Counted from the first letter of the stretch, positions 1 to 4,530 are shown. The stretch: 7,487 nucleotides of DNA from Candidatus Curtissbacteria bacterium (GCA_016195765.1 JACPYZ010000014.1:1-7487), one strand, 5' to 3'. Numbers and translations are program-made. Notes: generated by a model from the sequence alone, not told the origin.

Positions 1-231
1 TTTGCCAAAACCCCTCGCCTTAGCGCTCAAAATACCACCAAAAGAAGAAACACCAAACTTAATCAAATCCTTAAACGCATTAATATCCCCGGTCGTACTT
101 CCAACATCACGTAAAATTTTCCTTACATCCTGCAGGGTTCGCATCGCGACAACCGCCAAAAAAATCCATACAACTACAGCGGCTAAAAAGCCAACTGCCA
201 CAACATAATAGAAAAAATCATTTGCGCTCAT
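1..231 (-). CDS. Small single-pass membrane protein, partial (3' end cut by window edge)
   Basis: From ATG at 231 an open frame of 77 codons runs to base 1 without a stop, so the C-terminus lies outside the window. The product begins MSANDFFYYVVAVGF; residues about 6-29 are one long hydrophobic helix (FFYYVV...FLAVVAM), followed by a basic amphipathic stretch (RTLQDVRKILRDV) and a Gly/Ser-rich segment. This suggests a membrane anchor with a cytoplasmic helix. Small proteins of this shape, loosely like DUF948, are common in CPR genomes; I cannot name a family with certainty. There is no SD sequence; instead an extended -10 box lies 6 nt before the ATG, so the mRNA may be leaderless. The opposite strand is also open here, but it encodes nothing recognisable. 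Confidence 0.7.
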   Translation of the reverse strand, partial: MSANDFFYYVVAVGFLAAVVVWIFLAVVAMRTLQDVRKILRDVGSTTGDINAFKDLIKFGVSSFGGILSAKARGFGK

Positions 232-237
232 GGGCAG

Positions 238-246
238 ATTTTATCA
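238..246 (-). promoter_or_regulatory. Extended -10 promoter element of the edge membrane-protein gene
   Basis: On the minus strand TGATAAAAT matches the extended -10 form TGnTATAAT with one mismatch. Only six bases (CTGCCC) separate it from the ATG at 231, so transcription should begin at or next to the start codon. No convincing -35 box at 16-18 bp spacing is visible, which fits an extended -10 promoter. The rest of the 74-bp gap up to the gene at 306 shows no clear terminator. Confidence 0.45.
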
Positions 247-305
247 CATCATCAAGAGCGTGTGGCCAAAAAACACTATCAGGGTTGTTAGCTTAAAAGA
301 TTGGC

Positions 306-599
306 TTAGTACGGACTAGCACTAGCTCTCGGTGTTGGGGTTACATTTATAATCAGTGGTGAAGCGTTAACAGCAGAACTAGCTGAAGGACTGGGGCTCG
401 TGACCATAACAGAACCCGGACTTGCGCTTGAACCGGGGCTCGCGCTTGGGCTAGAAAATATAACGGTGTTACCAACTGTTGAGTTGTTAGCAGCCCCCAT
501 TATCCAAGCACCAATAATCAAAAGAAGAACTACGGCAACCCCTACCACCGCCCACATAGCAGTGTTCACTCTTCCATACTTAAAACCTGTAACATTCAT
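306..599 (-). CDS. Small signal-anchor protein with Ser/Pro/Ala-rich extracellular tail
   Basis: A 97-residue protein. Residues 1-13 carry K7 and R10, residues about 14-36 form a strongly hydrophobic helix (AMWAVVGVAVVLLLIIGAW), and residues about 40-97 are low complexity, dominated by Ser, Pro and Ala with Val/Thr patches. By the positive-inside rule the N-terminus is cytoplasmic and the tail is exposed, so this is probably a membrane-tethered stalk or surface peptide. The tail holds two tandem SASPGS units encoded by adjacent 18-nt repeats. I do not recognise a family; similar Ser/Pro-rich anchored peptides are frequent orphans in CPR bacteria. It lies downstream of the DHFR-like gene but has its own promoter-like sequence at 620-648, so it is probably a separate unit. 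The real start is well supported by ATG placement 14 nt after the expected transcription start. Confidence 0.7.
   Translation of the reverse strand: MNVTGFKYGRVNTAMWAVVGVAVVLLLIIGAWIMGAANNSTVGNTVIFSSPSASPGSSASPGSVMVTSPSPSASSAVNASPLIINVTPTPRASASPY
411..447 (-). repeat. Tandem 18-nt coding repeat (2 copies) encoding SASPGS
   Basis: Two adjacent 18-nt units (412-429 and 430-447 on the plus strand) differ at only three positions, 417, 420 and 423 compared with their partners. All three are third codon positions in the minus-strand gene and are synonymous, so both copies encode Ser-Ala-Ser-Pro-Gly-Ser. This suggests a local duplication followed by drift, with the peptide kept. Confidence 0.6.
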
Positions 600-619
600 A
601 TATTAGCTTTTACCAGGCA

Positions 620-648
620 TATATAAGAAACAAATCCTAACTCAGCAA
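620..648 (-). promoter_or_regulatory. Sigma70-type promoter of the Ser/Pro-rich anchor gene
   Basis: On the minus strand a -35-like TTGCTG (643-648) is followed after exactly 17 bp by TATATA (620-625). Transcription would start near 613, giving a leader of about 14 nt before the ATG at 599. The leader lacks a clear SD. An 8-bp direct repeat, CTAACTCA on the plus strand, occurs at 637-644 and 661-668, the first copy touching the -35 box. Confidence 0.5.
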
Positions 649-667
649 GAAAATTGTAAGCTAACTC

Positions 668-693
668 AAAAACTAAGAAGATTTAACTTCTAG
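668..693 (-). terminator. Weak intrinsic terminator at the end of the large operon
   Basis: On the minus strand CTAGAAG (693-687), a six-base loop (686-681) and CTTCTTAG (680-673) can form a seven-pair stem with one bulged T, followed directly by five T (672-668). The stop codon of the DHFR-like gene lies in the hairpin, an economical arrangement. The stem is G+C-poor, so termination may be partial. It is the only hairpin-plus-T-run I see after the operon. Confidence 0.4.
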
Positions 694-1252
694 GTTTGTA
701 AGACGCCAAAACGTTTCCATTCTTAAATCCCTTTATACTTGTCAGTTTCAGATTCAAAGGGCCGCTCATCCCTGCAAAAAGTGGAGTTCCATCTCCAATG
801 GCAACCGGATTAACCATAATTCTAAACTCGTCAATCAGTCCGTCTTTGATCAGGCTGACGCAAAAATTATTACTGCCATAAATTGCCAAAGCACCGCCAG
901 ATTGCTTTTTTATCTTCCTGACATATTCAGACGCGTTTTTGGAAACGAGCACCACATTCTTCCAATTATTAGTTTCCTCAACTTTCTTCAAAGTCCTGGA
1001 AAACACTACCTTGGGTTTATTGTTCATAAGTCCGGCAACAATCGGGTCATCACGCACGGCAGCCGCAGTTGGCCAATAATCGCGCATCAACTCATACGTT
1101 CGTCGTCCAAAAAGCAAAGTATCAACTTTCTTTGTTTGAGCAATCGCATACTTATTAAACTCAGCATCAACATTGTGCCAAGAAAGATCATGCTTCGGCC
1201 CTTCAAAATAGCCGTCTAAAGAAATCATCATAAAAAGGAATACCTCTCTCAT
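683..1252 (-). CDS. RibD_C / dihydrofolate-reductase-like protein
   Basis: A 189-residue member of the stand-alone RibD C-terminal (DHFR-fold) family, like the Bacillus YyaP/YwjB proteins; presumed NAD(P)H-dependent cytoplasmic reductase of unknown substrate. Visible family marks are the N-terminal strand and S11-L-D-G-Y15, FGRRTYELM at 48-56, FSRTL at 84-88, a Gly-rich GGALAIYGS at 119-127 in the nucleotide-binding region, and GLIDEFRI...NPVAIGDGTPLF at 138-159. Length is normal for the family. An upstream in-frame ATG at 1333 would add 27 residues unlike the family and overlap the previous gene deeply, so ATG at 1252 is chosen. That ATG shares bases with the stop of the DUF4287 gene (ATGA), and there is no SD, so it is probably translated by coupling. 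Last gene of the operon. It should not be assumed to make tetrahydrofolate. Confidence 0.9.
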   Translation of the reverse strand: MREVFLFMMISLDGYFEGPKHDLSWHNVDAEFNKYAIAQTKKVDTLLFGRRTYELMRDYWPTAAAVRDDPIVAGLMNNKPKVVFSRTLKKVEETNNWKNVVLVSKNASEYVRKIKKQSGGALAIYGSNNFCVSLIKDGLIDEFRIMVNPVAIGDGTPLFAGMSGPLNLKLTSIKGFKNGNVLASYKPRS

Positions 1253-1458
1253 TTTTTTAAAATGTTTGGCTTCAAAAGATGATATATCGCACGGGCATGT
1301 CCAAGACCAAGGCCAAAATCTTCCTTTAACCAATTAAAAAATTGTGTAGCGCGAGTACCTGGTGCCAAAAGTCCCTTTTTCTGCGCAAGGGCAAGAAAGT
1401 CGTCGGGGGTTTTACCTGTTTTTAGCTTCACATTATCTATATATGCCTGAAACGTCAT
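1249..1458 (-). CDS. DUF4287 domain protein
   Basis: A 69-residue protein with the DUF4287 pattern: MTFQAYIDNVKLKTGKTPDDF at the start, a central ALAQKKGL, and the characteristic end NWLKEDFGLGLGHARAIYHLL. The function of this family is unknown. It occurs in bacteria either alone or joined to other small domains, and often near AHSA1, VOC and DHFR-like genes, as here. The protein is about the length of one domain and appears complete. It is sandwiched by two four-base ATGA overlaps: its ATG overlaps the stop of the MFS gene (1455-1458) and its TGA overlaps the ATG of the DHFR-like gene (1249-1252). This indicates tight translational coupling and probably fixed stoichiometry. No cysteines or membrane segment are present. 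Confidence 0.88.
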   Translation of the reverse strand: MTFQAYIDNVKLKTGKTPDDFLALAQKKGLLAPGTRATQFFNWLKEDFGLGLGHARAIYHLLKPNILKK

Positions 1459-2627
1459 CCTTTACGCGAGTTGTGAATAAAAGTAAGATACTGCCTGCCA
1501 AAAAACAGTATTCCTAAGGTCATAATTCCAGAAAGCACAAATGGAAAGCTCAAGTTAAAAGACCCAGTCACACCTCCGACTAGGGGTCCAAAAACCATGC
1601 CCAGTGCGCCCATACTCTGGGTAACCCCCAAAACTATTCCCTGCTCTTCAGGTTTTGACTCCAAAGAGATTAGAGATTGGGTATTGATCATGATCATGGA
1701 AACAGCAAGCGGCGTTGTAATGCCCGTAACAATTACCAGCCACTGAAAAGGCGAAAGCCCCATGCAAACTATAGAGACACTAAATATCATTAGGCCTAGT
1801 TTGATCATTTGAATTTCGCTAATTCTCTTAATCAGCGCGCGAATCAAAAACATTTGGGTGCTAAAAGAACTGAGCCCGATCAAACCAAAAAACAAGCCGT
1901 TTTGAGCCTCATTCCACGAGAATTTTGCATGTCCCAAAAGCGAGAAAACGCCGATTATCAAAGATAGTGAAAAGTTAACAAAGAAAAAAAGCAAAAGCAG
2001 AAATGCAATATTTTTGGGTTTCATTACTTCCCTAGTCACTTTCAAATTAAAAAGCTGTATTTTAATATGTTTCTGAAGCGCCTTGTTAGATTCCGGAAGA
2101 ATAAAAAATATCAGTATCGCGTTGATAAAAGAAAGAACGGCAGGAATGGCAAAAGCGGCCGAAATTGAAAACTTCTGCGAAACTATTCCTCCAAGTAGCG
2201 GCCCCACAATAAAACCCAAACCAAATATAGCTCCCATCATTCCAAGCGCTTTCGTTCGCTCGTGCGCTTCCGAAGAATCCGCAATATAAGCCTGTGCCAC
2301 CGATATGTTAGCGCTTCCAATACCAGCTAACATTCGGGCCGCAAATAATACCCAAATTTGCGGAAATAAGAAAATTAAAAAGTAAGATATCGAATTTAAA
2401 AATGAACTAAGAATTAAAACTGGTCTTCTGCCGTATTTATCAGAAAACCTACCTAGAATTGGTCCAAAAAGAAATTGAAACAGTGAAAACGAGGCAATAA
2501 TGGCCCCGACAAGAATTGTGCTCCCCCCGGAATGTGTCACCAAAAGAGGCAGGATTGGAATTACAATCCCAAAACCAATAAGGTCAATAAAAACGACCAG
2601 CAACAGTGTTGCCAATTTTTTGCTCAT
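1455..2627 (-). CDS. MFS (DHA1, TetA-like) drug/proton antiporter
   Basis: A 390-residue integral membrane protein with about 12 hydrophobic segments, the size of TetA-type exporters. Helix 1 contains D15 in VVFIDLIGFGIVIPILP, as in tetracycline antiporters. Motif A is GRFSDKYGRRPV at 59-70 (D63, R67, R68), motif B is ARMLAGIG at 97-104 with R98 in helix 4, and the antiporter motif C is seen at about 132-147 (VGPLLGG). These place it among proton-coupled DHA1 exporters; the substrate cannot be read from sequence and tetracycline resistance is not implied. The ATG at 2627 follows the DUF2277 stop by 18 bp and has no clear SD; its stop overlaps the DUF4287 start. In an ArsR-controlled operon with VOC, AHSA1 and reductase genes it is the natural efflux part of a chemical-stress response (inference). 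Confidence 0.92.
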   Translation of the reverse strand: MSKKLATLLLVVFIDLIGFGIVIPILPLLVTHSGGSTILVGAIIASFSLFQFLFGPILGRFSDKYGRRPVLILSSFLNSISYFLIFLFPQIWVLFAARMLAGIGSANISVAQAYIADSSEAHERTKALGMMGAIFGLGFIVGPLLGGIVSQKFSISAAFAIPAVLSFINAILIFFILPESNKALQKHIKIQLFNLKVTREVMKPKNIAFLLLLFFFVNFSLSLIIGVFSLLGHAKFSWNEAQNGLFFGLIGLSSFSTQMFLIRALIKRISEIQMIKLGLMIFSVSIVCMGLSPFQWLVIVTGITTPLAVSMIMINTQSLISLESKPEEQGIVLGVTQSMGALGMVFGPLVGGVTGSFNLSFPFVLSGIMTLGILFFGRQYLTFIHNSRKG

Positions 2628-2645
2628 AAAGTTTTTCTAATTTAA

Positions 2646-2933
2646 TTATGGTTTTCCCGAGTGGGTCGAACCGAAACGCAAAACTGCTCTCGCGTGTGCA
2701 CGTCTTGCCTCCACCTCACGATTTCGGGGCTCGGCAGAAGTCACTAAAGAATTTAACAGATCCTGTGCATCTTTTGCTACCTTTTCGACCGCCTTGTTAA
2801 AAACAGCCTCATTAAGAACCGATGGTTTAGAAGAGCCAGAAAGCTTTCTCACAAACTGCAAAGAAGCCTCGAGAATCTCTTCCTCCGTTGCCGGAGGATC
2901 AAAGTTAAACAAAGTCTTTATGTTTCGGCACAT
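2646..2933 (-). CDS. DUF2277 family protein
   Basis: A 95-residue protein beginning MCRNIKTLFNFDPPATEEEI, the very conserved N-terminus of DUF2277, followed by LQFVRKLSGSSKPSVLNEAVF, a helical middle, and the family's basic tail after PRNREVEARRAHARA. Function is unknown; the fold is probably helical and the protein cytoplasmic. The family is common in actinobacteria, acidobacteria and other large-genome bacteria, and its presence in a putative CPR genome suggests transfer (inference). The start is unambiguous from the MCRNIKTL signature. Only two bases separate it from the stop of the VOC-like frame, so it depends on translation of the chimeric PhnB/VOC region just upstream for coupling, or uses the weak AGAGAG upstream. 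Confidence 0.92.
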   Translation of the reverse strand: MCRNIKTLFNFDPPATEEEILEASLQFVRKLSGSSKPSVLNEAVFNKAVEKVAKDAQDLLNSLVTSAEPRNREVEARRAHARAVLRFGSTHSGKP

Positions 2934-2935
2934 AG

Positions 2936-3136
2936 TTACTTAGAACTCTCTTGTACATTGTTTAGGTCCATCCAAAAGGTTTCCCAAATATGACCATCAA
3001 TATCTTCAAAACCACGGCTATACATAAAACCATAGTCCTGTGTTTCGCGTGCTTTTCTACCTGCTGATATTACTTTTTCCAGAAGTTTATTTTTTTTGAG
3101 CGATACTGCACAAGAACTTTTGGAACTATTTGCCAA
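2936..3136 (-). pseudogene. C-terminal third of a VOC/glyoxalase protein, frame-shifted behind PhnB
   Basis: This frame encodes KLLEKVISAGRKARE, QDYGFMYSRGFEDIDGHIWE and TFWMD, which is the C-terminal part of a VOC-superfamily (lactoylglutathione lyase-like) protein: the GFMYxRxFxDxDGHIWExFWMD pattern, including the Glu that is a metal ligand in many family members. About the first 80 residues of such a protein are absent. An ATG at 3136 exists, but it lies inside the PhnB gene in another frame, has no SD, and the residues after it belong to the PhnB DNA; it is unlikely to be a true start. VOC-like sequence begins at about 3100. The fragment can be expressed only as the tail of PhnB after a -1 shift at 3097-3091, or not at all. 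Stop at 2936 is 2 bp before DUF2277. Confidence 0.75.
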
Positions 3137-3495
3137 GTGACACCAAATTTATCACGGCACCAACCACACTGTTCAGCTTCGGCAACTGCGGAAAGCTTGC
3201 CCCAAAGATCATCTATTTCCGCCTGTGTTTCACATTCTATAACAAAAGAAACAGCAGACGAGCCAAGATCAAATCCCGGAACTTTTCCACCATTAAGAAA
3301 TTGGAAGTTCATGCCTTCGATCGCCAAATCTACTGTCATAACACTACCCGCCTTCTGACCAGATACAGATTCTGCGGCTTCTGGATACTTAACAATTTGG
3401 TTTATCTTTGCACTAGCAAAAACAGAAACGTAATATTCTGCTGCTTTTTCAGCATCTTTTTCAAACCATACAAACGGTATTACTTTTTGACTCAT
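3070..3495 (-). CDS. PhnB-like VOC protein, truncated C-terminus
   Basis: A 141-residue protein of the PhnB/3-demethylubiquinone methyltransferase-like branch of the VOC superfamily. It shows the typical PFVWFEKDAEKAAEYYVSVF start (residues 7-26), GSVMTVDLAIEGMNFQFLNGG (50-70), VSFVIECETQAEID (82-95), and QCGWCRDKFGVTWQIVP (99-115). The usual tail after WQIVP, about 30-40 residues, is replaced by unrelated RSKKINFWKK and a stop. The start is ATG 3495, set by a strong GGAGGTGA seven bases upstream; the open frame extends upstream to 3594 but only through a repeat element. The catalytic role is unknown; the family includes small-molecule-modifying and resistance proteins, and phosphonate involvement should not be assumed. 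Translation probably either ends here or shifts -1 into the downstream VOC frame (total 186 residues). Confidence 0.85.
   Translation of the reverse strand: MSQKVIPFVWFEKDAEKAAEYYVSVFASAKINQIVKYPEAAESVSGQKAGSVMTVDLAIEGMNFQFLNGGKVPGFDLGSSAVSFVIECETQAEIDDLWGKLSAVAEAEQCGWCRDKFGVTWQIVPKVLVQYRSKKINFWKK
3091..3097 (-). promoter_or_regulatory. A AAA AAA slippery heptamer at the PhnB/VOC joint
   Basis: On the minus strand the PhnB frame reads TCA AAA AAA ATA inside a run of eight A (3097-3090). The first seven A form the canonical -1 slippery heptamer in the correct phase. After a -1 slip the next codons are AAT AAA CTT, entering the VOC frame, which stays open for 51 more codons. One extra A in the run would have the same effect, so a homopolymer sequencing or assembly error must be considered. 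I see no strong stimulatory hairpin just downstream. Confidence 0.45.
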
Positions 3496-3502
3496 AATAA
3501 AA

Positions 3503-3510
3503 TCACCTCC
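3503..3510 (-). promoter_or_regulatory. Strong Shine-Dalgarno of phnB-like gene
   Basis: GGAGGTGA on the minus strand, fully complementary to the 16S anti-SD core, seven bases before ATG 3495. It fixes the start of the PhnB-like gene. It is unusual here: most genes in the window have no SD, and the only other copy, identical, precedes the AHSA1 gene of the same operon. Confidence 0.8.
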
Positions 3511-3518
3511 TCTTCCCC

Positions 3519-3628
3519 TGTCATTCCCGCACCAGCCAAAGGCTAGTCCGCTCTGGCAGAAAAGCGGGAACCCAGAAACTAGATTCCGGATCAAGCCATG
3601 CCTGCCGGCAGGCAGGTCCGGAATGACA
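3519..3628. repeat. 110-bp palindromic repeat element (MITE/REP-like) with 9-bp inverted ends
   Basis: The element is bounded by TGTCATTCC (3519-3527) and its exact reverse complement GGAATGACA (3620-3628). Inside are two hairpin units. The left unit has TTCCCGC (3524-3530) paired with GCGGGAA (3564-3570), with inner CCAG/CTGG and AGCC/GGCT arms. The right unit has ATTCCGGA (3583-3590) paired with TCCGGAAT (3617-3624), enclosing a perfect 16-bp palindrome TGCCTGCCGGCAGGCA (3599-3614). No transposase or target-site duplication is visible. It fills the gap between the AHSA1 stop (4 bp away) and the PhnB SD (8 bp away). In RNA it would form stable hairpins and could stabilise the upstream mRNA or cause partial attenuation; there is no T-run, so it is not a standard terminator. 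I recall similar sequences as dispersed repeats in CPR contigs, unverified here. Confidence 0.75.
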
Positions 3629-3632
3629 AAGC

Positions 3633-4139
3633 TTAAGATTTCAACGCATCTGCCAGTTTGTCCAAAGACGAATTCCAGCCCTCTTTCATACCACTCTTGA
3701 GCATAGCTTGAAGCTGCTCTTCAGTTTCAGGTCTTTCATACATAATTGAGAGCTTTGATTTACCGCCTTCAATATCTTCAAAGGTAATTGATACAGTCAT
3801 TTCTGCGGGGAAGTTTTTGGCTTGTCCTTCATCAGACGGTTTTATTTTGTTTCCTTCCTCATCAGAAAAGTAGTCCGTCGTCACAATCTTTTCGTTTGGA
3901 ATAACTTCCTTAAAAATCCCAGACGAGTACATAACCCTATCCCACTCGGAACCCTTTGGCCCCTGCATTGCATAAGTGTATTTACCACCCACACGCAGAT
4001 CAATTTTTACGCTTGGAGCACTAAATCCTTCAGGACCCCACCACTTCTTAACCATTTCCGGATCAGTCCATGCCTTCCACACCGCCTCTCGTGGCGCATC
4101 AAAAACACGTTCAATTACAACTCCATTTTCATCTGCCAT
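3633..4139 (-). CDS. AHSA1/SRPBCC domain protein
   Basis: A 168-residue protein of the AHSA1-like branch of the SRPBCC (START/Bet v1-like) superfamily, which fold around a hydrophobic ligand cavity. Typical features are RVFDAPREAVWKAWTDPE at 11-28, KKWWGPEGF at 31-39, DLRVGGKY at 47-54, MYSSGIFKEVIPNEKIV at 70-86, a strand ERP/ITFED region at 117-136, and the C-terminal helix GWNSSLDKLADAL at 154-166. Length is typical. Despite the family name, bacterial members are not known to be Hsp90 co-chaperones; ligand and activity are unknown. It overlaps the ArsR gene by 11 bp and has a strong SD (4146-4153). The ArsR-AHSA1 pair is a common arrangement in bacteria, so this is probably the original target of the repressor. 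The short stretch after its stop is the repeat element. Confidence 0.92.
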   Translation of the reverse strand: MADENGVVIERVFDAPREAVWKAWTDPEMVKKWWGPEGFSAPSVKIDLRVGGKYTYAMQGPKGSEWDRVMYSSGIFKEVIPNEKIVTTDYFSDEEGNKIKPSDEGQAKNFPAEMTVSITFEDIEGGKSKLSIMYERPETEEQLQAMLKSGMKEGWNSSLDKLADALKS

Positions 4140-4449
4140 TTTTATTCACCTCCCCTGCCAGTAATTTCTCTAGGTTTTTAAATTTTCCTTCCCAATGGTC
4201 CTTCAATTTTTTTGTCCATTCTTCAAGTTGGGAAATTGCTGCCGGATTAATTGCATAAATTCGCATTTGGGCTTTTTTCTCCATTTTGACTATTTCCGCT
4301 TCTCTCAACACTTTCAAATGTTGTGAGATTGCCGATGAGCTCACCTTGAACTTGTCCGAAATATCAGAAGCAGATAGTTCTCCCTTCATCGCCAGTAGTT
4401 CGACAATATTACGTCTGGTGGGCTCTGCAAGAGCCATAAATATATCCAT
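4129..4449 (-). CDS. ArsR-family winged-helix repressor
   Basis: A 106-residue transcriptional regulator starting MDIFMALAEPTRRNIVELL, the classic ArsR/HTH_20 opening. The helix-turn-helix spans about residues 26-54 (SASDISDKFKVS, then recognition helix SSSAISQHLKVLREAEIV), followed by the wing MEKKAQMRIYAINP and a C-terminal helix EEWTKKLKDHWEGKFKNLEKLL, the form usually paired with AHSA1 genes. It has no cysteine, so the metal-binding ELCVCD type of sensing is excluded and the signal is unknown. Start: a TTG at 4491 would add 14 residues but directly abuts the -10 box and lies before the expected transcription start, so ATG 4449 is chosen. No SD is visible. First gene of the operon; it probably represses its own promoter through the dyad at 4509-4530. 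Confidence 0.92.
   Translation of the reverse strand: MDIFMALAEPTRRNIVELLAMKGELSASDISDKFKVSSSAISQHLKVLREAEIVKMEKKAQMRIYAINPAAISQLEEWTKKLKDHWEGKFKNLEKLLAGEVNKNGR
4146..4153 (-). promoter_or_regulatory. Strong Shine-Dalgarno of AHSA1 gene
   Basis: GGAGGTGA on the minus strand six bases before ATG 4139, inside the end of the ArsR coding sequence. It confirms the 11-bp overlapping start of the AHSA1 gene. It matches the SD of the PhnB-like gene, whereas most neighbours lack an SD. Confidence 0.8.
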
Positions 4450-4461
4450 GGTTGAATAATA

Positions 4462-4488
4462 AGCAAAGCTTGATGTTCTCGCTTTGCT
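4462..4488 (-). promoter_or_regulatory. 5'-UTR hairpin of the ArsR operon
   Basis: On the minus strand AGCAAAGC and GCTTTGCT form a perfect 8-bp stem (4488-4481 with 4469-4462) around an 11-nt loop. It starts within a few bases of the predicted transcription start (about 4485) and ends 12 nt before the ATG at 4449. It may protect the 5' end or affect loading of the SD-less first gene. Not a terminator: no T-run follows. Confidence 0.5.
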
Positions 4489-4491
4489 CAA

Positions 4492-4520
4492 ATATTAAAC
4501 CATAGACTTAATTAAGTCAA
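4492..4520 (-). promoter_or_regulatory. Near-consensus sigma70 promoter of the ArsR operon
   Basis: On the minus strand TTGACT (4515-4520) and TAATAT (4492-4497) are separated by exactly 17 bp, each one base from consensus. The predicted start is near 4485, giving a leader of about 36 nt. It is the strongest promoter in the window and drives the cassette down to 683. Confidence 0.8.
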
Positions 4521-4530
4521 TACTTAATTA
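4505..4530. promoter_or_regulatory. Putative ArsR operator dyad overlapping the -35 region
   Basis: TAATTAAGT (4509-4517) and ACTTAATTA (4522-4530) are a perfect 9-bp inverted repeat around the four-base spacer CAAT, 22 bp in all. A second overlapping perfect palindrome, GACTTAATTAAGTC, covers 4505-4518. Together they cover the -35 box and part of the spacer of the ArsR promoter, so a bound dimer would exclude RNA polymerase. Size and A+T-rich dyad form fit ArsR-family operators; assignment to this ArsR is by position. Confidence 0.6.

Noticed and set aside
637..668. Direct repeat CTAACTCA (two copies) as an activator site or CRISPR-like unit
   Set aside because: Two 8-bp copies in A+T-rich DNA are easily due to chance, and no array or further copies are seen.
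902..1219. 105-codon plus-strand frame antisense to the DHFR-like gene
   Set aside because: No recognisable domain and no SD; the minus-strand gene explains the coding bias.
1253..1333. Longer start of the DHFR-like gene at 1333, adding 27 residues
   Set aside because: The extra residues (MVKGRFWPWSW...) do not resemble the family and overlap the DUF4287 gene almost halfway; the family N-terminus fits ATG 1252 with an ATGA overlap.
3130..3546. 138-codon plus-strand frame across the PhnB gene and repeat element
   Set aside because: The composition is unlike a protein and matches no family; it is antisense to a clear VOC protein.
3496..3594. Longer start of the PhnB-like gene at 3594
   Set aside because: The extension is translated from the palindromic repeat element, and a strong SD sits directly before ATG 3495.
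3822..4181. 119-codon plus-strand frame antisense to AHSA1
   Set aside because: It is a shadow of the AHSA1 gene, with no start signal or recognisable domain.
4450..4491. TTG start of ArsR at 4491
   Set aside because: It abuts the -10 box and precedes the expected transcription start, and the family N-terminus begins at MDIFMALAEPTRR (ATG 4449).
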